Below are positions 46,089-56,039 of a stretch of 64,000 nt of DNA, piece by piece (positions within the stretch are counted from its first letter, which is position 1; the number at the start of each line of letters is the position of its first letter). The stretch comes from Pogostemon cablin. Lineage: Eukaryota; Streptophyta; Magnoliopsida; Lamiales; Lamiaceae. The translations under genes and the position numbers were made by a program. Under the pieces are notes generated by a model that saw only the letters and a program-made list of their open reading frames with translations, did not search any database and was not told where the DNA came from. The stretch is taken from NCBI GenBank assembly GCA_023678885.1, contig CM042994.1, forward strand, positions 20,865,073-20,929,072, in the 5' to 3' direction.

Positions 46089-46830
46089 CAGGGCCGGCCC
46101 TGAGGGGTGGGCAGGGTGGGCTCCTGCCATGGGCCCTAAAATTTTTGGGGCCCCAAATTTTTAATACTCTTTTATATATATTTATTGTGTTGGTTTAAAT
46201 TTTAAGCCCAATGACTATTCTCTATATATATTTATTGAGTTTGATTATATCTCAAGCTCAATAACTACTATCTATTTATATTTATTGAGTTTAATTAAAT
46301 TTTAAGCCCAAACACCTATTAACAAAATAGATTTTAAATTTATTTAATGTAATGTCTACCAAATTAATTTAATTTAATATAAAAGAACATTCTAATAACT
46401 ATTTTCTTTAATTGAATCAATAATCAATGAATTTTTATCATTTATTCCTTATAGAAAATACAAAATCACTCTTTGTCGTTCTTTTTTTTATTTCTTCTTC
46501 AAAATGCTAACAATAATTACGCACAAATTATACTAGTCATATTTACATTTTTCCTATTAATATTAATTTAAAATACTTACCTTCACATTCTAATCCTTAA
46601 TTCGCTATTATACTAATTTATTTTAATATTATTCGTTTTATATGGTCAATGTATCAAAGATGTAGAGGTAAATTAATTTTCATATTAGAATTTTTTTCTT
46701 GTGATTTTTTTTCACGGTATATTTTAGTATAGATTATATTTTTATTATAAAATTTATTAATATAAAAAAAATTTGGGAGCCTCATTTTTTAAACTTGTCA
46801 TAGGCCTCCAAATTATCAGTGTCGGCCCTG
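46089..46830. mobile_element. Non-autonomous hAT element, CAGGGCCG ends
   Basis: It begins CAGGGCCGGCCCTGA and ends TCAGTGTCGGCCCTG, imperfect inverted ends. The perfect 8-base duplication CCTGAGGC flanks it (46081-46088, 46831-46838). The body is AT-rich with no transposase. GGGCCCTAAAATTTTTGGGG-type sequence marks the left subterminal part. Confidence 0.88.
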
Positions 46831-47008
46831 CCTGAGGCGTGCCTTTAAAGACTATGGAACCAACACTACATGATTCTGTATGAAGGAGAACCAACAGGCA
46901 ACTCAATATGAAGGTGAACCAACATGCGATCCAAACTGACACACGATTCCATATAAGTGTGAATCGACACACGGTTCTATATAAAGATGAACAGATACAT
47001 GGTTCTGA

Positions 47009-48063
47009 CGGTGGCCCATTTTAGGTAGCCTACTCTGTATTTTCCCAAGTCAATTCTTCCACCACTCAGTGCATATACAGTAACCACATACACGATTAGT
47101 ATCTTATTAATTTTGGGAAAATAATTTTTTATGATTATGCATGATATGATTGATGTCATATGCTTATGTTAGTCTTATGCTACTGCGATTTCTTAGATAA
47201 ATAAAAGTTTAGATTTCAAGAAAATTGTCTTTTAATAATTTAGGATGTTACACCAGCCAAAATCTCCTTCTTTACTGATATCATTCGCATATCTATCGAG
47301 TATTATGCAAGATGCATCAAAAGTTTCAAGAGTGAAAGCATTTTAGTTGATACAATCCATGTACTATAGAACACTAGGAGAACATCATCATAAGCTTAAC
47401 ACACATGCTCAAAATGGAACCTAATGACACTATGAAGAACCGGTTCGAATCTCCTGTTGTATTTTGGTGTTATATTTCTCGTTACAAACCCTTGGATGAT
47501 TGACACGTAAGATAAAATATAATCTATACCCTAAAAGGCAAACATTAACGCTAGGGGGAGAGATTGAGATTTTCCTCCCTGCATACGTGTCACTCATCTA
47601 ACGCGTGTAACATGAGATGCAACATCAAAATGTAACAAAACATCCGAGATCCGTGAGTAAGAACATGTATAAACATAGAATATCAATATCTCAAGGCAAG
47701 ACTTACTTTTGATTGGAAGACTCGGATTCAATGTGGATAGTCTGATCCTCTCTAATTTTCTTAGGAGAAAATGGCAAGGATATTGATTTTCCAGAGAATT
47801 CATAATATCCTGTCATAAGGACAATGACTTTCCCTTTCATGAATCATGATTTTGAGTGCTACAGAATAGTTACTTGTTGTTCATGTGAACTATTCTCTCC
47901 ATTCTGTTAATTGATCAATCTCTTGATGTTGAGGGTTGAATCTCAATGACTCCAGCCTGTACATGAAGTTAGGCTCTATGCATGTCAACTAATTCCTTAC
48001 AAAAAAATAAGCTTGCAGGGGCTCTCTTTGCAACTCTTCAAACATTGTGAGATTATAATAGTT
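47009..48063. other. Intergenic spacer downstream of the GTD-binding gene
   Basis: No coding region or repeat can be named. Its right end (about 47820-48063) probably includes the 3' UTR of the minus-strand gene. A GGTTCGAATC word at 47447-47456 is discussed under rejected items. Confidence 0.35.
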
Positions 48064-49957
48064 TCATCCTGATTGTTTATTAATGAGCCATTCACTGTTT
48101 TCAGTCTCTTTAACATTCTGTATCAATAATTTATCAGGGAAGTTGTTCCTATAAAATTCCAACTCATATTCTAAATCTTGCAATTCTTTATCCCTTTCAG
48201 CAAGGAGATCATTTGCTCTTTCAAGTGCTTCCACGTCGTATTCGGCTTGCTCCTCCATCATCCGTAGGTACTGCAAAGCCTCCATATGCAGGGCTGCCTT
48301 CTCCTCCTGCAATCTCGTAATCATTGCCATTGCCTCATTTGCCGCCGAAGCAGCAGCATTTCTTTCTTCCTCTAATTCTTTGTATAAACAACTCAAGCTA
48401 TTCCGGTCGCTTTCAATCTGACGTTTTAGTTGCTCGATGATAGCTTCACTTTCAGTATCCATCGCGGTGGCGACAACCATTGATCCATCATTCTTCTTGA
48501 ATGAGACAGAGGTTGATAATAGTATCTGAGAACTAGAACATTCATCCTTTTCAGATTTTTCTACTCTGTGAGAACTATCTTTTACATTTTTAACGAAATC
48601 ACTGGTGTTGGTTGGCTCTGAAGAAATTTCATCAGAAAGTTGTGAAATTTCATCATGTTTTACAACATCACCTGTTTCAGAAACATTAAACATAAAACAT
48701 TTGATTAGAGCCATTTGTAATCTCATATTTGTACACATCTAGGGAAAATGGAGAAAGAGTGAGGGGATGAGAGGAGAGCCTACTCTGATATGGCATTGAC
48801 AGGCTATCGGACGATGGAGGAACATTGCATAAGGAAAGCAACTCAGACAGTACAGAGATAGCCGGCATGTGTGGGAGAGAGCCACCAATATAAGTGTCTC
48901 CGACGCAACTTTCTGCTACATCAAGTTGTCCATGGTCTAGACACTCAGATAAAGAAACTAGCTCTCTTGTCAAAGATGGATCAGGCTTAACATTATATTC
49001 TTCCTTATTGTCATCGCCTCTCACAGCGTGCTCAATGGTAGAAGCTGACATAGAAAGATTGGCATGTTTGTGGCGACTCGATTCAACCATATTAGTCACT
49101 ACAACACCTTGATTCATCCGCTGCTTAGAGTTTTCATATTCAGCAGGTGGTTTATGCAGTCTTTTCTTATTACATTGTGTGCTACTATAATCAGTACTTG
49201 CACCATCATCATCATCTTCTGAGAATTGAATTTCAGACTCTGTATCTGAGGAGATTTTCAGTTTTGTATAGCCTACATGAGACATTTTACCAGAACCTAC
49301 TATACTTCTCCCAGCTTGTTGCTGTGTCATCGGCCCCGTGAATTTATCCCTCAGTCTCTTCAAGCTATCGCGACGACTGAAACGACTACTACCAGGGGCA
49401 CGCGGCAGAGGAGGCTTGACATTAGCCTTAGAAGCCCCGAAACCAACAGAACTCACTTCAAGCAATCTCTCCGCATTTGACTTAGCTCTCCATGTTTTGC
49501 CACAACAAGAACAGGTCCGAACTTCTGTCGAACACCTTATGTGCTTATCCAAAATTAAATTCTGGAAAACAGATCGATCAACATCCACCCATGATTCAGG
49601 ATTGGATTGTTTGGCAATTACATTTGGTTCAAGACACTCACCACACATACTACCAACATCAGCAAATTTACCATGGGCAAAACAGCATACTAAAGAAGAT
49701 ATCTCTTCTCTATGATTACAACATAATAAACTCCAATAAAATCCAGGTTTCTTTCCCCCAACACCATTATCAAGCCTTGAGCAAAACAGACATGGGGTTT
49801 CAAGTTCACAATATTGAGCAAATTTTGTGAGAAAATATGACAATGCACCATCTACAAACAGCAAAAACATTAAGAACCATTCACAGACAGCAAAAGACAA
49901 AAAACTCATAAATCCATTATCCCTTCTCTTTCTCTCAGACGAAATTTCAGCATCCAT
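48064..49957 (-). CDS. GTD-binding (DUF593) protein, myosin-binding-like, 593 aa
   Basis: Family members (MYOB/FLOURY1-like) are membrane-anchored adaptors that hold class XI myosins on vesicles or ER through the GTD-binding domain. Exon 1 is 49957-48784 and exon 2 is 48671-48064; the 112-base intron runs GTAGGC to AAACAG in phase 1. The start ATG gives a hydrophobic segment (about residues 17-45, FLSFAVCEWFLMFLLFVDGA) and then the family motif CELETPCLFCSRLD. Cysteine pairs follow up to about residue 165 (CSCCGKTW). A long serine-rich middle is likely disordered. The C-terminal third holds the coiled-coil GTD-binding domain (ESEAIIEQLKRQIESDRNSL to LEYELEFYR). No break is seen. ATTCCAG just upstream of the ATG (acceptor at 49966) hints at an intron in the 5' UTR. 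Confidence 0.9.
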
Positions 49958-50652
49958 GATATCACCTGGAATCCTCAGCCAATCAAATCCTACAATGCTT
50001 TTCTCTCTACTGTCTTCTGTACATCATTAACATTACAGATTATAAAATGGGTACAATAATATCAATCAATATTATACAAAATGATTGTAACATTTGGAAA
50101 GCATTAGTGATTAAAAAAAAAAAAAGAAATGTACAGAAATGGAAATGTACCAGCGTTTGTTAAACAATTGAAAGCAGAGAGAAAAGCATGAAAGGATAAT
50201 GAAGAGAGGCCAATAATGGGGTGATTATGAATCATGATCGCCATGAAAAGGATCGTGAAATCATCATTACCAGGGAAATTTACAATGGGTTCCTTCCCTT
50301 AAAAATGTTTGACCGTTGTAACCAACTGGATTTAAGATTTTCCATTTTTGTAAAATTGGGTGTATCTTTGCCTTTTATATATGCCAAAAATAGAAGGTAT
50401 GAGTTCTCCCACTTTTTCTATTACTATATAAATAGTAAAATTTTCCTAGCCAATCAAATATTTGACTTTTTATTTATCTTATTATGTAATTTTTTTTAAT
50501 GCGTATAACTTATGGCAAAGATTTGTGTGTGAGCGTCTCAATGAATGACTTCTGTAAGACGGATAAAAATTGAATGTACTATGTTGTTTAAGAAGTGACT
50601 TTTTTTTTCATTGGTTACGTGAGAAGTAATATAGTCATTTAGATGAGAATAT
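49958..50652 (-). promoter_or_regulatory. 5' UTR and upstream region of the GTD-binding gene
   Basis: On the minus strand a donor-like GCTGGTACAT near 50152 and the acceptor ATTCCAG at 49966 would remove a 5' UTR intron of about 185 bases. The sequence further upstream is AT-rich and no TATA box can be chosen. The plus frame at 50221-50499 has no motif. Confidence 0.4.
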
Positions 50653-52560
50653 TGATGAGAGTGGAAATTTACTTGTTTTATGGTCATACATTGCACTGTT
50701 TTTACTAGGATATGTTTGTATTTATACTTACAAGATGAATATGCTACTATGGTGTTTTGTTGAGTTTTAATAGCTAAAACAGGGATAAATGGAGTAGAAT
50801 CGAAGAAGAGGGAAAGATGGCCAGAAAGGGGTCCAACTCGGTTAACTCGAGTTGAGTTCGATGGGAAAAAGTAGCTCGAGGTCCAACACGGGGCAAGTCA
50901 GGATTACATAATGTTATCCAACCTTAAGTCGAGCAGCAACTCGGTATTAGTATGAGTCAAGTCAAGCCGAGATGGAGTTCCGGGAGTCAAGTTGCCTTGA
51001 TTTTTCGCCCAAATTCGGTATTTTACACCTCCTAGTGTGTGTAAGTGCATTTTTTTTATGAACAGGCCCAAAAAGACCAATTGGAGGAGGCTACACATAT
51101 AAAAGGACTTCTATTGAAGAGAGAAAGAAGATTGATCATTCACCATCACCACATACACAACCATTTCTCACTTCATCCACATCTATCCTCATCTATCAAT
51201 CTTACCACCATTGAAGACCACAGAGTGGTTGATACTTGAAGGAGAGAAATAAGAGGATTCGAAGAAACAGAGGAGAAAACGAAGAAGATCGCTACACCTA
51301 GGATTTTCGTAATTCTTCATTTTGCTTTTTGTTTTCTGAATTATGTGTAAAATATTACTAATAACCATGGGAGTTGTTTGTAACCCCATAGACTGACCCT
51401 TTTTATAGTTCTAAGGTATGATGGTTTAAACTATGTTGATTTGGCAATCTAGACTAAGGTATTGATTCTTGCAAAATGATTATTCATTTTTTGATGAATT
51501 ATTTTTTAGGCTCATATATTTCATGTTTCGTAACGTCTTCGATTATTGCATAATATTTCTAAATACTCCCTCCATTCTGTCCTAATAGTTATTTTTGTTT
51601 TTTGCACAGGAATTTAAGGAATACTCCTTCCGTCCCACTCAAAGGGTTGTTTTTGCTTTGTGCACCTGGTTTAAAGACTATTGTTATTTAATGTGTAGTG
51701 GGTAGTTGTATTAGTGGGTAATTGGACCCCATATTTTAATTATATTAGTGGGTGTGTGGGTCTCATATGTGTAAAAAATGAAATGAGACTCTTTGGATGA
51801 GACGTCCACAATGGAAAAAAATGGATCTTTGGGTGGAATGGAGGGAGTTAGTATTTTAATGTGTATTGAGGTGAGAGAAATAATACACTAATGTGTAGTT
51901 GGTAGTTGTATTATTATTATAGGTGGGTCCCATGGAGATACTTTGATTGCCGCTTGTGTGGGTCTCGTATACCAAAAAGGGAAATGTAATCATTAAGATG
52001 AGAAGTCCAAAATAAAAATATGTAACCATTAAAATGAAACGAAGGAACATATTTTAATCGCCGCTTGTTTGTTTAGCTCAAATGAATTAGTCATATATTA
52101 TGATATAAGGAAGGGAATTGATTCATACAGCCTTATTTCATTAGAATTGTCAAATTGGGACTTATATCTTTGTGTGATTACATCCATATTGATATGCAAG
52201 GAATTAGAGGGTGATGTTGTAATATCTATATATATACAGAGAACACCTGCAGGGTACAAGTACCTTTTAAAGTAAAGCACTACCATTATTGTTAACTAGG
52301 GAGTGAGATAAGATTATATCTCTAGAATTCCAATAAGTTTATTTGCTAATTAAATTGAACCTATCAAGTGAACCAACACAGGGGTGTGATGTTTTTCCAT
52401 TATCTAATTAGTACGGAATAAGATTTTTCCTTTGTTTTGTTCATTTTGTGTGTTCCCTAGTTTATTGAAAATTATTAGTTCAATTTTGATTCTCGTGCTC
52501 CTATAATTGAATTATCTACTCCCAATTTTAATATTGATAGAATAGAACAGATTCTTCAAA
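50653..52560 (+). mobile_element. Gypsy-type LTR of the ~2 kb family, 3' end lost
   Basis: It starts TGATGAGAGTGGAAATTTAC, parallel to TGTTGAGAGTGGAAATTAGT of the solo LTR at 32790. A TATAAAAG box lies at 51098-51105. The ACCATGGGAGTTGTTTGTAA segment near 51365 matches the equivalent place in both relatives. The CTCGAG/ACTCGG word cassette occupies 50835-50960. Nested MITEs interrupt it at 51564-52051. The usual LTR end is missing, so 52560 is approximate. Confidence 0.65.
51564..52051. repeat. CTCCCTCC-type MITE with another MITE inside it (51622-51850)
   Basis: The outer element opens TACTCCCTCCATTCTGTCC and closes TGAAACGAAGGAACATA. The inner one opens TACTCCTTCCGTCCCAC and closes GGTGGAATGGAGGGAGTTA. 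Words like TGTGTAGTGGGTAGTTGTAT occur in both, so the two are relatives. Confidence 0.7.
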
Positions 52561-52860
52561 AAATAATTGGGCTAAGATTTAGTATTACTAACGAAAATGG
52601 ATTTCTATAATACTCCTATTGAACTGGGCTAGAGCCCAGTGGGCCTAACGTATTTCAAATTAATTCAAATTTTATTCCGTTTTTATTCTTACATAAATAT
52701 ACTCGTTAATACTACCTCGTGTGGCACACAAACACCTTCCCTACCCTCGTGCCCCTCGTGGCATTTTAATAAAATTATTAATTAATTAAATAATTTACTC
52801 AAAACATGCACAACTTTTAATCATAAAAAATGCCACCTCGTTATCCGACGATGTGATCAC
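52561..52860. other. Upstream sequence of the methylesterase gene
   Basis: No repeat end or coding region can be named here. It is probably the 5' flank of the gene that follows. Confidence 0.35.
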
Positions 52861-52871
52861 TGTATTACAAT

Positions 52872-52877
52872 TATAAT
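52872..52877 (+). promoter_or_regulatory. Possible TATA box of the methylesterase gene
   Basis: TATAAT within ACAATTATAATCCC lies 87 bases before the chosen ATG (52964). The spacing would give a 5' UTR of about 50-60 bases. There is no other support. Confidence 0.35.
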
Positions 52878-52963
52878 CCCACCACACTATGATTGCTATA
52901 AAACTTCCGCCACACAGGATCACACCCACTAGCATCCCATTTGCCGGAAACTTTAGGACAAAG

Positions 52964-55057
52964 ATGGTGGGGGCGGCGCAGCCGAAGCATTTCGTGGCGG
53001 TGCACGGCGTCGGCCACGGCTCTTGGGTCTACTACAAGCTTAAGCCCCGCGTCGAGGCGGCCGGCTACCGCTTCTCCCCCGTCAGCCTGGCGGCTGCCGG
53101 GAACAATGGGAAGAAGTTGGAGGAGGTTCGGAGCTTGCATGACTACACGGAGCCGTTGTTGGAGGTGCTGGCGGCGGTTCCCGACGGCGAGAAGGTGATT
53201 CTGGTCGGACATAGCGGCGGCGGATACCCGGCCGCCTATGCGATGGAGAAGTATCCCGACAAGATTGCGGTGGCGGTTTTCTTGAATGCTTTGATGCCGG
53301 ATTCCAAGAACAAGCCATCCTATGTTATTGATGAGGTATACTTAATTTAGACCCTTTAATGTAATGCAATGTGTGACACACCTAAATGTATTATACTTAG
53401 AGTTGAGTAAATTTTAATTTTAAAAATAAAAATTTTGACACTTTTAAAAGTATTCCAAAATGAATTGTGAGAGCGTTTTAATTTTAATTTTAATTTGGAT
53501 TTGATTGTGGTTTGAGTTTAGGTTAAATCAATGTGAGGTATAATAACTTCCGTTTCAAAAAGCACTTTGCATACTTCTTTTGCTTGGAATTTAAGAAATT
53601 TTTCTATTAAATATATAAAGTAAAAAAAGGGATATTATAAATAATTTAATTAAAAATATGTGTAACGTTGCTATGATGTGGGTAAAAAATGGATATTACG
53701 TAAAGATGTGTATAAAAATAGATAATGTTAGGATGTGTATTAAGATTAAGTCTTATTAAGATGTATTTTTATCATTCTTAGATCTAGAAAAAGAAAAGTA
53801 TAAAATACTTGATGGAACGAATAAAAAAAAAAAGTGTAAAATATTTTTTGATATATAAGTACGATTAAATATATTGTATTGAATTTGTAGCATATTTGTG
53901 TGAAATTGTTTCATGGTGAGACCATTCTACATATTATATGGTGAATCACATATACACATAAAATATGCACATATATAGTACTCCCTCTCCATCCCACACT
54001 TATATTTCATACCTTTTATTTTTGTCGGTCCCATACTCATTACTCCCTCCGTCCCAGGTTAAAAGTCTTATTTGCTTTTGGGCACGTGGATTAAGGAGTA
54101 TTATTATTTAATGTGTAGTGGGTAGTTGTATTAGTGGGTGTGAGGGCCCCATGTTTTAATTGTATTAGTGGGTGTGAGTGGATCCCATGTGTCCAAAAAA
54201 GGAAATGAGACTCTTTAGGTAGGACGACCAAAATGGTAAAATGACCCTCTTAACTTGGGACGGAGGGAGTACTTAACACGTATAACATATTTTATAAATT
54301 TATTTATTATCTAAAAATACTATAATACCCATAAAATGTGGATAAAATTGGTTAAAAAATATTTTTCTTAGATTAGGTATTTACAGTAACAGAACAGATA
54401 ACTACGGGACGAAGGGAGTATATATTATTCACTATCATTCTGTTATGCATTCATTATTTATGCAAAATATTATTGTGTATGTGTACTCTGACATTTACGT
54501 ATTTTTGTGTTGAAAGTATCTTGCAAGAACTCCTCCAGAAAATTGGATGGATACGCAGTTTGTACCATTCGGTGATCCTCCAATTGTAGGATTGCTCTGT
54601 GGCCCAAACTTCATATCTCAATCCCTTTACAACCTATCTCCTATTGAGGTTAGCAATTCTTTCCTCTAATCATACTTTTACTTACTCATCTCAACAACAC
54701 AAAAACATGCAACATGTGTCACATGTATAATACTCTCTCCGTCCCACCTAACACGATCCCACATAAACGGGACAGGACCAAGCACTAGGGCAGCTGTCCA
54801 TAAGGCAGGGATCGTTGTTCATGGAAGACTTAGCAACCATGGAGAAGTTCTCAGACGAGAAGTTTGGGTCGGTTCCTCGGGTTTACGTGATCGCAAATGA
54901 GGACAAGACGATCCCACCGGAGTTCCAGAGATGGCAGATCGAGAATAATCCTGTGGCGGAGGTGAAGGAGATCAAAGGTTCAGATCACATGCCCATGTTC
55001 ACCCAACCAGATGCACTAGCCAAGTGCTTGGCTGAGATTGCTGACAAATATGCCTAA
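52964..55057 (+). CDS. MES: Methylesterase (MES/SABP2-like alpha/beta hydrolase), three exons, 261 aa
   Basis: Plant MES enzymes hydrolyse methyl esters of salicylate, jasmonate or IAA; relatives include polyneuridine aldehyde esterase and hydroxynitrile lyases. Exons: 52964-53335, 54517-54648 and 54776-55057 (124, 44 and 93 codons plus stop). All junctions are phase 0 with GT-AG ends. Motifs: HFVAVHGVGHGSW near the start (oxyanion side), nucleophile elbow GHSGGG (Ser84), Asp211 in NEDKTIPPEFQRWQIENN, and His239 in GSDHMPMF. The triad is complete and the length is normal for the family. I chose ATG 52964 (AAGATGG) over the in-frame ATG at 52889, which would add 25 residues unlike the family. 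Both introns hold MITE sequence. The elbow reads GHSGGG where GHSxGG with L or F is more usual. Confidence 0.92.
53554..53822. repeat. Worn MITE in methylesterase intron 1
   Basis: It starts near TAACTTCCGTTTCAAAAAGC and ends near CTTGATGGAACGAATAA. The inverted ends are weak, so this rests on the likeness of its inner part (ATGTGTATTAAG, CTATTAAATATAT) to other MITEs here. Confidence 0.35.
53979..54420. repeat. Nested MITEs in methylesterase intron 1 (inner 54041-54271)
   Basis: The outer element starts TACTCCCTCTCCATCCCAC and ends CGGGACGAAGGGAGTA. The inner one starts TACTCCCTCCGTCCCAGG and ends TGGGACGGAGGGAGTA, with TA at each border. The inner ends are nearly perfect, so it is the younger of the two. 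Confidence 0.85.
54731..54775. repeat. MITE remnant that supplies the acceptor of exon 3
   Basis: TACTCTCTCCGTCCCACCTA is followed after 20 bases by ACGGGACAG, and exon 3 starts right after this AG (54776). ACGGGAC is the inverted-end motif of these MITEs, so the intron border lies in or beside MITE sequence. Confidence 0.55.
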
Positions 55058-55134
55058 ATCATTATCATCTATTTGTGTTTCCTATTTGCTTTTCCTTTTT
55101 TAAAGTCTCTCTACTTTTATATATCTGGCAATGT

Positions 55135-55140
55135 AATAAA
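55135..55140 (+). terminator. Polyadenylation signal AATAAA of the methylesterase gene
   Basis: A canonical AATAAA lies 78 bases after the stop codon. It is a fitting position for a plant 3' UTR. Confidence 0.55.
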
Positions 55141-55614
55141 TTCATCACAAGCACAAGAGAAGTTATGAAATGAGCTGCTCAAATTCCATGTGTCACTTCT
55201 GTACACCATCTTCTGTGTCAATGTTTGGATAATCGCCATGTAGACGACTGAGAGAAACCATTTACCTCTCTACCTAGCGGGGTTAAATCAATTATTAAGG
55301 AAAATAATAACATATTAAGAAAGATTTGTGTTGAATTAATTTTTTAGAAAATAGAAAATCTTCAATTTAAAGTAGGAAATGTTGAAATCAGGAAAAACAC
55401 AGTGAAAAGAAATATGCTGAGCAGATTGTTGCTTACTAATTGCTTGAAAATTTTCTACTCATTTTCATTTTCTTTTCTGTTCAATCTACGATACCAAGAG
55501 AGGAGAATTATCTGATTGATTAACTACTTTTTCTACAAATTTTTCACAACTCATAATCTATGAAACTGTTCGAGAAAAGAGAATTATCTGAACATCATTT
55601 GAATTGTTATTCTA
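55141..55614. other. Spacer between two convergent genes
   Basis: The methylesterase runs toward this interval from the left and the small gene at 55615-56039 from the right. No repeat or coding region is recognised. Confidence 0.35.
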
Positions 55615-56039
55615 CTAATTCAAGATTTTTGTTAACATTTGTTCAAACTTCAAAGTGATTCCTATCAGAAATTCAGGGGCATCTTCATTAGGCATAATAA
55701 AGCATTCCAAAAGCTTGAATTTCTGCTTAGAAAAACCCTTCATGAAAACCGATCCTAAATACACCACCTCAGGTGCCTCCTCTGTCTCTTCTTTCGCGGA
55801 GATAGTGAGCAGAACCCCCTGGCTACCGTCATAACAACCTTCCTAATGTGCACTAACTTGTGGGGTTTTCCAGTCTGCCAAGATTCTATTAGAAAATTTT
55901 AAATGATGATGTAGGGCTAGAGCAAGAGCAAGAGCAAGAGCAAGAGCAGAAAATATCTTACCTTTTGAGTGATGTGATCAATTAGAAATTCTGCCAAATC
56001 TATAATCAAAGGGCAGCCATACTCCAACGAAACAACCAT
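55615..56039 (-). CDS. Possible small two-exon gene of unknown function, 101 aa
   Basis: Exon 1 is 56039-55962 (26 codons from an ATG that directly follows a stop). The 119-base intron runs GTAAGA to ATTAG (55961-55843) and joins in phase 0 to exon 2 (55842-55615; 75 codons and TAG). The predicted product contains EYGCPLIIDLAEFLID in the first exon and GSQGVLLTISAKEETEEAPE then VVYLGSVFMKGFSK in the second. It is mixed alpha/beta, without signal peptide or membrane segment. I do not recognise the family. Upstream, near 56880, CTTTGTAAGTTTTT could be a donor of a 5' UTR intron. It may be a complete small gene, the 3' part of a larger one, or a fragment. Confidence 0.45.
55918..55950. repeat. 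Hexamer microsatellite (AGAGCA)n
   Basis: About five units of AGAGCA in tandem. It lies within the intron of the possible small gene, just inside its donor. Confidence 0.8.

Larger units (their letters stand above)
45546..46856. mobile_element. hAT-type MITE with two further insertions
   Basis: It starts CATAGTTATTAAGAGCG and ends CGTGCCTTTAAAGACTATG, inverted ends with GAACCAAC on both sides (45538-45545 and 46857-46864), a perfect 8-base duplication. Inside lie the MITE copy at 45592-45842 and the hAT element at 46089-46830. Without them the host element is only about 320 bases. Confidence 0.8.
45512..47008. repeat. Minisatellite (~28-31 base units), split by a nested MITE
   Basis: One unit, ACACATGATCCGATATAAGA then GTGAACCAAC, ends at 45545. 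After the inserted element, five or more diverged units follow from 46857 to 47008 (for example CTACATGATTCTGTATGAAG then GAGAACCAAC). The repeated core is CATGATTCTATATAAAGGTGAACCAAC with changes. Confidence 0.65.

Noticed and set aside
47440..47470. tRNA or SINE suspected from GGTTCGAATC (B-box-like)
   Set aside because: No A box at the right distance and no cloverleaf arms can be drawn.
52871..53318. Antisense frames of 78-113 codons over methylesterase exon 1
   Set aside because: Shadows of a GC-rich exon.
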